DNA from: JAGPHI01 sp036641735
GTDB lineage: Bacteria; Bacillota; Clostridia; Oscillospirales; Ruminococcaceae
Length of the DNA: 28,011 nt
Reading direction: 5' to 3'
Assembly (NCBI GenBank): GCA_036641735.1
Contig: JAVWEG010000024.1
Span: 1-28,011 of the forward strand
The notes beneath the pieces are model-generated. The model worked only from the letters and a program-made list of their open reading frames with translations. It did no database searches and was not told the DNA's origin. Every line of letters begins with the position of its first letter. Position 1 is the stretch's first letter. This document shows positions 23,681-28,011 of the stretch, piece by piece. The position numbers and the translations under genes were made by a program.

Positions 23681-24820
23681 ATGTTAAAACAATTTTACGA
23701 TAAGCTAAAGGCTTACCCTGTAATTTTAATGTTTTTTGTGTTTTTATTCAGTTTTGCAGTCTTTGATGCCATCTATCCGAAACGTGCGTTTTCCGAGCTT
23801 GAAAATCGTCCATTGGCACAAAATCCACCAATTAATTTCGCCGATATTGCCACGAATAAATGGATGATAGATTACGAAAAATACGTAAAAGACCAAATTA
23901 TTTTCCGCGACTCGTGGATAGATATTAAGAGCCGTTGCGAAGGTATGGTTTTAAAAACCGAAAACAACGGTGTATGGTATGGCAAAGATAATATGCTATT
24001 TCAAAAATTAATTAGTATTAATAATAAACAGCTTTTGAAAAACACAAAGTTTTTATCGGATTTCGCATTGCAGCACGAGGGAATGGTTTCAGTAATGATA
24101 GTGCCGTCAGCAAGCTTAATATATAATGATAAGCTTCCCTTTGCAGCTCCTATGGCAGACGAAAACGCAGCGCTCGACGAGATATTTTCCGAATTAACAA
24201 ATAATAATGCTACGGTATATGATTTACGCAAAACATTTACCGCACATAAAGACGACGGTTTATATTTTCGTAACGACCATCACTGGAACGCAAACGGCGC
24301 TTATCTTGCTTACAGTGAATACGCGGCACACAACAATCTTGTTTTATTTGATATGCAAAACCATAAAGTAAACAAAATTGAAAAATTTTATGGCACTAAC
24401 TATTCAAAATCACGTTATCCTAAGGCTGTCGCAGATGATATATTGTTTTACGAGCTTCCATATACTATAGATATTCACAAGCTCGATGCCGCCAATACCG
24501 TTACCAATATGCCTATTTATAACGAAGAAAAATGGCAAACACGCGACAAATACGGTGCCTATCTGCAAGGCAACAACGGATATTCCACCATAAATGGAAG
24601 CGGAAGCGGAAATGTGCTGATAGTAAAAGACAGCTACGCTAATAGCTTTATACCTTTTCTCACTGAAAACTATGCCAAAATCGGCATAGTGGATTTGCGT
24701 GATACAAAGATGTCAATAGATGAGCTTATATCTAAAGAAAAGTATGAAAAAGTGTTGTTCTTATACAATTTTGAGACGTTCTCCGAGGACAATAATATTT
24801 GGAAAATCAAAGAATTTTAA
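23681..24820 (+). CDS. DHHW family protein (AlgX/AlgJ-like), MBOAT partner
   Basis: A 379-residue protein with an N-terminal membrane anchor (about 13-31) followed by SELENRPLAQNP, a signature of DHHW and AlgJ/AlgX proteins. The family motif FRNDHHWNANGAYLAYSEY (Asp199, His200) supplies the catalytic Asp-His pair, and VLIVKDSYANSFIPFL near residue 317 has the matching serine block of an SGNH-like fold. The active site would face outside and pass acyl groups from the MBOAT partner to an extracellular polymer. CGGAGGG precedes the ATG. It is directly downstream of the MBOAT gene. Confidence 0.9.
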   Translation: MLKQFYDKLKAYPVILMFFVFLFSFAVFDAIYPKRAFSELENRPLAQNPPINFADIATNKWMIDYEKYVKDQIIFRDSWIDIKSRCEGMVLKTENNGVWYGKDNMLFQKLISINNKQLLKNTKFLSDFALQHEGMVSVMIVPSASLIYNDKLPFAAPMADENAALDEIFSELTNNNATVYDLRKTFTAHKDDGLYFRNDHHWNANGAYLAYSEYAAHNNLVLFDMQNHKVNKIEKFYGTNYSKSRYPKAVADDILFYELPYTIDIHKLDAANTVTNMPIYNEEKWQTRDKYGAYLQGNNGYSTINGSGSGNVLIVKDSYANSFIPFLTENYAKIGIVDLRDTKMSIDELISKEKYEKVLFLYNFETFSEDNNIWKIKEF

Positions 24821-24847
24821 ATACAATATATAAATATGGAGGACAAA

Positions 24848-25516
24848 ATGGACGGATTTCGAATACTGGAGATAAAAAAAAGCGTTTTCGAGGATAATAA
24901 TCACAGGGCGGACTTACTGCGCAATGAGCTAAAGGAGCAAAAAGTATTTTTGCTAAACTTGATGTCATCACCCGGTTCAGGCAAAACCACTACTCTTGTG
25001 CGCACACTAAACGCATTAAAAAACGAGCTTAAAATAGGCGTAATGGAAGCTGATATTGATTCTGACGTAGATGCAATTACCATACAAGAAACAGGCGTAA
25101 AAGTAATTCAATTGCACACAGGCGGTATGTGCCATTTAGATGCCGATATGACACGACAAGGACTTGAGGGGCTTTGTGTAAACGACATAGATTTAGCTAT
25201 TTTGGAAAACGTGGGAAACCTTGTCTGCCCTGCCGAATTTGATACAGGCGCCTCCAAAAACGCTATGATTTTGAGCGTACCTGAGGGAGATGACAAGCCT
25301 CTTAAATATCCGTTGATGTTTTCTATTTGCGATGTACTTTTAATAAACAAAATCGACGTTTTGCCGTATTTTGATTTTGACATTGCCGCTGTAGAAGCTC
25401 GTGCCAAAAAATTAAATCCAAATATCAAGATTATACCAATATCCGCACGTACCGGCGAAGGAATGAAGGAATGGACGGATTGGCTGCTCTGCGCCGCTAA
25501 AGAATGGAACAAATAA
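24848..25516 (+). CDS. hypB: nickel-insertion GTPase HypB
   Basis: A 222-residue SIMIBI-class GTPase for nickel delivery to [NiFe]-hydrogenase (or urease-type) centres. P-loop SSPGSGKTTT (40-49), EADIDSD switch region, the G-domain metal ligands in GGMCHLDADM (Cys95, His96) and NLVCPAEFD (Cys127), and the NKID guanine motif. The N-terminal nickel-binding cysteine cluster of E. coli HypB is absent. An ATG 12 bases upstream is part of the GGAGG ribosome site for this one, so 24848 is chosen. No hypA or hydrogenase gene is in the window. Confidence 0.94.
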   Translation: MDGFRILEIKKSVFEDNNHRADLLRNELKEQKVFLLNLMSSPGSGKTTTLVRTLNALKNELKIGVMEADIDSDVDAITIQETGVKVIQLHTGGMCHLDADMTRQGLEGLCVNDIDLAILENVGNLVCPAEFDTGASKNAMILSVPEGDDKPLKYPLMFSICDVLLINKIDVLPYFDFDIAAVEARAKKLNPNIKIIPISARTGEGMKEWTDWLLCAAKEWNK

Positions 25517-25560
25517 CATAAGAATGGCATAAAATAAATTGTGACTTGCCAGTTTAAAAC

Positions 25561-25614
25561 AAGCAGCAGAACATATCGCACTTACAATGTACTATGTTCT
25601 GCTGCCTTAATTTT
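25561..25614 (+). terminator. terminator-like hairpin after hypB
   Basis: A perfect 12-bp stem (25563-25574 with 25594-25605, arm GCAGCAGAACAT) with a 19-base loop, followed by CTTAATTTT. The T-run is interrupted, so termination may be partial. Confidence 0.65.
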
Positions 25615-25672
25615 ACGAAGCTTAGTTTGGAAACCAACTAAAAATAAATTAATCAATTCGTCAAAATAATGC

Positions 25673-25701
25673 TTGCTTTTTTATGAATAGTGTAGTATAA
25701 T
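25673..25701 (+). promoter_or_regulatory. promoter of tRNA-fMet
   Basis: TTGCTT (25673-25678) and a perfect TATAAT (25696-25701) are 17 bases apart. Transcription would begin near 25708, leaving a leader of about 28 bases to be removed by RNase P. Confidence 0.75.
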
Positions 25702-25735
25702 AATCTAGCACTCGAAAAAACGGGTACAACAATAT

Positions 25736-25812
<77 letters not shown>

Positions 25813-25817
25813 AAACG

Positions 25818-25867
25818 AAGTCCTTATAAACAGCGTTCAATCGCTGATTATGAGGGCTTTTTCTTTT
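25818..25867 (+). terminator. terminator downstream of tRNA-fMet
   Basis: AAGTCCT pairs with AGGGCTT (one wobble) around an inner CAGCG/CGCTG stem, followed by TTTTTCTTTT. If the element was inserted at the tRNA 3' end, this terminator is supplied by the element. Confidence 0.65.
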
Positions 25868-25893
25868 GCGTGATTTATGAAATGCACTTGCGT

Positions 25894-25911
25894 TTCTAAC
25901 ACAGTTCTAAC
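25894..25911. repeat. tandem 7-bp direct repeat near the integrase end
   Basis: TTCTAAC occurs twice, at 25894-25900 and 25905-25911, an 11-base step, about one helical turn. It lies between the tRNA terminator and the integrase stop. Such short direct repeats can be arm-type integrase or excisionase sites; two copies alone are weak evidence. Confidence 0.4.
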
Positions 25912-25922
25912 GTAGACGTATT

Positions 25923-27089
25923 TCAATGGAATTCATCAAAAACAGAAAACAGTTCTTGTACACTGTTAATCATTTTCACTTTGTTTTTATAGTCAGAATG
26001 TGTATATGTATTTGCAGTAATCATAAAATCGCTATGTCCAAGCCATTCTTGAATATCTTTCATAGAGTATCCAAGCGACAAAAGCAAAGTGGCACAGCTG
26101 TGGCGCAAGTCGTGGAAGCGAATCCGTCTGAGTCCGTTTTTTTGCAACAGCTTCGGGAAAGCATTGGTAATGTAGTCAGGCTGAATTAAATTGCCAAGTG
26201 GATTCACACAAATGTATGCGTCATATTTATGGTTGTATGCCGTTCCCATAATTTTTTGATTGTTTGCGATATTTTCGCGTACTCGCATCAAATAACGAAT
26301 CATAGCATCACATAATGGGAGTGTCCTGTTACTCGTTTCGCTTTTTAGCTTTGTTTGTGCCATAGACACAAGTTTTCCGGAACTGTCTTTTCCACGCACC
26401 ACCTTGTTGCAAACCGTAAGCAACCTATGATCAAAATCAATCGAAGACCAGCGCAAGCCCAATATCTCGGAGCGCCTTAGACCATAGCAACTCGCAATCA
26501 TTACAGGTACTTCAATCAGAGAGCCTTGAACTGTTTTAAAGAGCTGCATCAATTCGTCTTTGTTGTAAAAGCTCGCTTGATATTTTTCGCGTTTTGGCTT
26601 ATCCACCAAATCGGCGACATTCTCGCGAAGCAGATGACTTTTTACCGCGTATTGCAAAGCGGAACGAATCACAGCATGGTGTTTGATGACAGTATTTGGA
26701 GATAAGCCCTCTGCTGATTTTACGGCATAATATTTTTGGATATCCATAGGACGCATCTTTGCAAGCAATATACCACTTTTTTGAAAATAGGGATAAATAT
26801 GTTTGCGCATCATATGTATGTATCCATCATAGGTTGTAACTTGCACATTTGGCTTGTTTAGGTCAATCCATTCTTTCAAAAAATCGCAGAACAGAATTTT
26901 GTTTGGTGCAATATAATCGCTTTCGTCATATTGCGTTTTTAGATCATTGAGCATTTGCTCCGCTTTGCGTTTGTTTCCGCGCGTTTCAAGCTCCGTGGAT
27001 ATCCACTTTTGTTTGCGTTTTCCCTCTTTGTCTTTAAAATTTAATACGGCATAATATGTGCCGCTTTTGATTTGCAGGCTACCTGTCAT
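25923..27089 (-). CDS. int: tyrosine site-specific integrase
   Basis: A 388-residue phage/ICE-type integrase. An N-terminal AP2-like arm-binding domain (about 1-50, GTYYAVLNFKDKEGKRKQKW) is followed by a core-binding SAM-like domain (about 65-165) and the catalytic domain. Visible active-site residues: Arg in YGLRRSEILGLRW, Lys in KLKSETSNRTLPL, HDLRHSCATLLL (His and Arg), LGHSD, and the nucleophile in TANTYTHSDY. The ribosome site AGGGAGG lies 10 bases before the ATG. It points towards tRNA-fMet, the probable target. A structured region and an excisionase-like gene lie just upstream. Confidence 0.95.
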   Translation of the reverse strand: MTGSLQIKSGTYYAVLNFKDKEGKRKQKWISTELETRGNKRKAEQMLNDLKTQYDESDYIAPNKILFCDFLKEWIDLNKPNVQVTTYDGYIHMMRKHIYPYFQKSGILLAKMRPMDIQKYYAVKSAEGLSPNTVIKHHAVIRSALQYAVKSHLLRENVADLVDKPKREKYQASFYNKDELMQLFKTVQGSLIEVPVMIASCYGLRRSEILGLRWSSIDFDHRLLTVCNKVVRGKDSSGKLVSMAQTKLKSETSNRTLPLCDAMIRYLMRVRENIANNQKIMGTAYNHKYDAYICVNPLGNLIQPDYITNAFPKLLQKNGLRRIRFHDLRHSCATLLLSLGYSMKDIQEWLGHSDFMITANTYTHSDYKNKVKMINSVQELFSVFDEFH

Positions 27090-27115
27090 TACTAAAAACC
27101 TCCCTTATTTGACAG

Positions 27116-27164
27116 AAACACCCACTATTGATTGTGTCAATTATATCACAGTGGGTGTTTTTTT
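27116..27164 (-). promoter_or_regulatory. inverted repeat containing the putative int promoter
   Basis: A perfect 11-bp inverted repeat (27116-27126 with 27150-27160, arm AAACACCCACT) encloses a smaller ATTGA/TCAAT hairpin and, on the minus strand, TGATATAAT, an extended -10 box (27140-27148), about 50 bases upstream of the int ATG. Read on the plus strand the repeat ends in a 7-T run and would terminate antisense transcription; on the minus strand the T-run is only three. It may control int or separate it from xis. Confidence 0.5.
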
Positions 27165-27171
27165 AATAGCT

Positions 27172-27348
27172 TTAACCTGCTGTTTGCAAATATTCGATGA
27201 CGTAGCACTTCGGGATTCTGTGCTGTCTGCCAATTAAGACACTCTTGATTGTTTTATCGTGAATCAGTTGATAGGCTGTATTTTTACCGATGCCAAGCAT
27301 TTTGGTTAAGTCATCAATAGTGACAACATCAGGGTATGTTAAAAACAT
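27172..27348 (-). CDS. xis: excisionase-like HTH protein, 58 aa
   Basis: The frame reads MFLTYPDVVTIDDLTKMLGI and continues GKNTAYQLIHDKTIKSV, LIGRQHRIPKCYVIEYL. This is the compact winged-helix of the excisionase/MerR-like HTH_17 type: a T-x-x-x-L-x-x-x-L-G-I-x-x-x-T-x-Y first helix-turn-helix followed by the basic wing IGRQHRIP. It sits upstream of int on the same strand, as excisionase genes of integrative elements usually do, and should direct excision or control int. It starts 5 bases beyond the stop of the 94-residue gene, so translation is probably coupled; a GAAAGAAG-like site is inside that gene's end. Confidence 0.85.
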   Translation of the reverse strand: MFLTYPDVVTIDDLTKMLGIGKNTAYQLIHDKTIKSVLIGRQHRIPKCYVIEYLQTAG

Positions 27349-27353
27349 TTTAT

Positions 27354-27638
27354 CTATTTTACATCACTTCTTTCTGTATTTTCTGTATTTTGTTTCTCTA
27401 CAATCTTAAACTCCAAACAGTCATCTGCCAAACAATTTCTCATCTCATTTACTATTTTCTTATCAGTTTCTGCAATGACCTCAAGTAATATGTCGCAAGG
27501 CTTACCTCTATATTCTGTGTTAAATAAATCACAAAACAACTCATTAAGTATGTGGCTACGGTCAACCATTGCTTTCAAATCATCGTGAAAATCGTCATTT
27601 ACTCTTACTTCTACTTTAAATCTGCTTACGTCTACCAT
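27354..27638 (-). CDS. uncharacterised element protein, 94 aa
   Basis: I do not recognise this protein. It begins MVDVSRFKVEVRVNDDFHDD, is acidic, and mixes beta-prone (FKVEVRV, CDILLEVIAE) and helical stretches; it ends in a polar tail ENTERSDVK. The frame is open for 28 more codons upstream, but GGAG seven bases before the ATG at 27638 fixes the likely start. It lies between a terminator-like hairpin and xis, and probably shares a transcript with xis. Its position suggests an element-maintenance role, but nothing in the sequence shows one. Confidence 0.65.
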   Translation of the reverse strand: MVDVSRFKVEVRVNDDFHDDLKAMVDRSHILNELFCDLFNTEYRGKPCDILLEVIAETDKKIVNEMRNCLADDCLEFKIVEKQNTENTERSDVK

Positions 27639-27668
27639 TTTATTTCTCCAGTGTTGTTGTATAAAATT

Positions 27669-27693
27669 AGGGTGCCTAAAATATAGACACCCT
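27669..27693. terminator. hairpin between element genes
   Basis: A 10-bp stem with one wobble (AGGGTGCCTA with TAGACACCCT) and a 5-base loop. It is followed by AATTTTAT on the minus strand and GCTATTTTTT on the plus strand. It lies after the partial gene at the right edge and before the 94-residue gene, so it probably ends the upstream transcript. Confidence 0.65.
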
Positions 27694-27739
27694 GCTATTT
27701 TTTCATTGCATTTTGTTGTCAAAATCCATTGTTTTAAAT

Positions 27740-28011
27740 TTATTTCGTGTTTCTCGCGTATTTGTTTAGATATTCTTCTGCAAGGTTTTTTGCTCTATTA
27801 GCCATTTCACTTGCCTTATCAATGAAGTACAGTGTGTTTATCATAGTTCCGATTGACAAACCGATTTTACCTTCAGGCATCTCGCCTGTTTTGCAAAATT
27901 TTACTAAATCAGCAATATCTTCTTTGCCTTTATTAGCATCTTTTAACCCGTAAATTTCATAGTCAAGCAAGCCGAATGGTTCTGTAATTTTACGTTTAAA
28001 CCAGCCCTCTG
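27740..28011 (-). CDS. C-terminal part of an uncharacterised element protein
   Basis: The frame stays open to the window edge, so this is the last 90 residues of a longer protein. The visible part starts EGWFKRKITEPFGLLDYEIY, then a lysine/aspartate-rich segment (KDANKGKED), a KIGLSIGTMINTLYF helix and a final helix ASEMANRAKNLAEEYLNKYA. A TTG at 27970 could be a start, but no ribosome site is seen before it and the coding character continues upstream. I cannot assign a family; relatives might be replication or transfer genes of such elements. Confidence 0.6.
   Translation of the reverse strand, partial: EGWFKRKITEPFGLLDYEIYGLKDANKGKEDIADLVKFCKTGEMPEGKIGLSIGTMINTLYFIDKASEMANRAKNLAEEYLNKYARNTK

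Noticed and set aside
24836..24847. Upstream ATG as the start of hypB
   Set aside because: That ATG runs directly into GGAGG, the ribosome site for the ATG at 24848.
25618..25672. A further gene between hypB and tRNA-fMet
   Set aside because: The stretch is short, AT-rich and has no ribosome site with an open frame; it holds only the hypB hairpin and the tRNA promoter.

Overview
The window looks like chromosome from an anaerobic, low-G+C Firmicute of the class Clostridia, probably a metagenome-assembled genome. This is inferred from several things: AT-rich DNA, ordinary Shine-Dalgarno sites with ATG/TTG starts, TGA used as stop, a reverse rubrerythrin, an ApbE/Gx pair, a DUF4358 lipoprotein next to MBOAT and DHHW genes, a zinc-ribbon/PASTA kinase-like protein, and a YfhO membrane protein. 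A run of exactly ten N at 14729-14738 marks a scaffold join. I could not compute composition or search databases, so all family names rest on motifs read by eye.

Layout. 1-400: a tiny two-helix membrane protein and a large hairpin. 404-3865 (-): a very large c-di-GMP response regulator made of two tandem receiver units. 4171-4446 (-): a small double zinc-ribbon protein with its own near-consensus promoter. 4549-8513 (-): the operon polA-rimI-tsaD (DNA polymerase I, ribosomal-protein/GNAT acetyltransferase, tRNA t6A synthesis). 8615-9586 (+): dusB. 9587-10174 (-): a YfbR-like 5'-deoxynucleotidase, stop-to-stop with dusB. 10228-15106 (+): yfhO-type gene, tex and mini-RNase III, with the N gap at the start of the last. 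15169-15291 (-): a 40-residue Ser/Lys-rich peptide gene. 15402-19160 (+): an RsmF-type rRNA methyltransferase, then yebC and a zinc-ribbon/pseudokinase/PASTA membrane protein. 19248-21493 (-): reverse rubrerythrin, Gx transporter and ApbE. 21651-24820 (+): DUF4358 lipoprotein, MBOAT acyltransferase and DHHW protein. 24848-25516 (+): a lone hypB. 25736-25812 (+): initiator tRNA-fMet.

From about 25813 to the right edge lies the left end of an integrative element that appears to be inserted at the 3' end of tRNA-fMet. It carries a tyrosine integrase facing the tRNA, a 58-residue excisionase-like HTH protein, an unknown 94-residue protein and the C-terminal end of an unknown protein that runs off the window.

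Much of the host content is translation and RNA maintenance (TsaD, RimI, DusB, RsmF, mini-RNase III, Tex, fMet tRNA). The rest is envelope functions (YfhO, MBOAT/DHHW, PASTA pseudokinase) and redox functions (rubrerythrin, ApbE). I did not find a multi-gene defence system. The points I consider most worth following are the pseudokinase that has lost three catalytic residues, the perfect 11-bp palindrome over the rubrerythrin promoter, the Ser/Lys-rich micropeptide, the hairpin leader directly before the MBOAT gene, and the tRNA-fMet-borne element.
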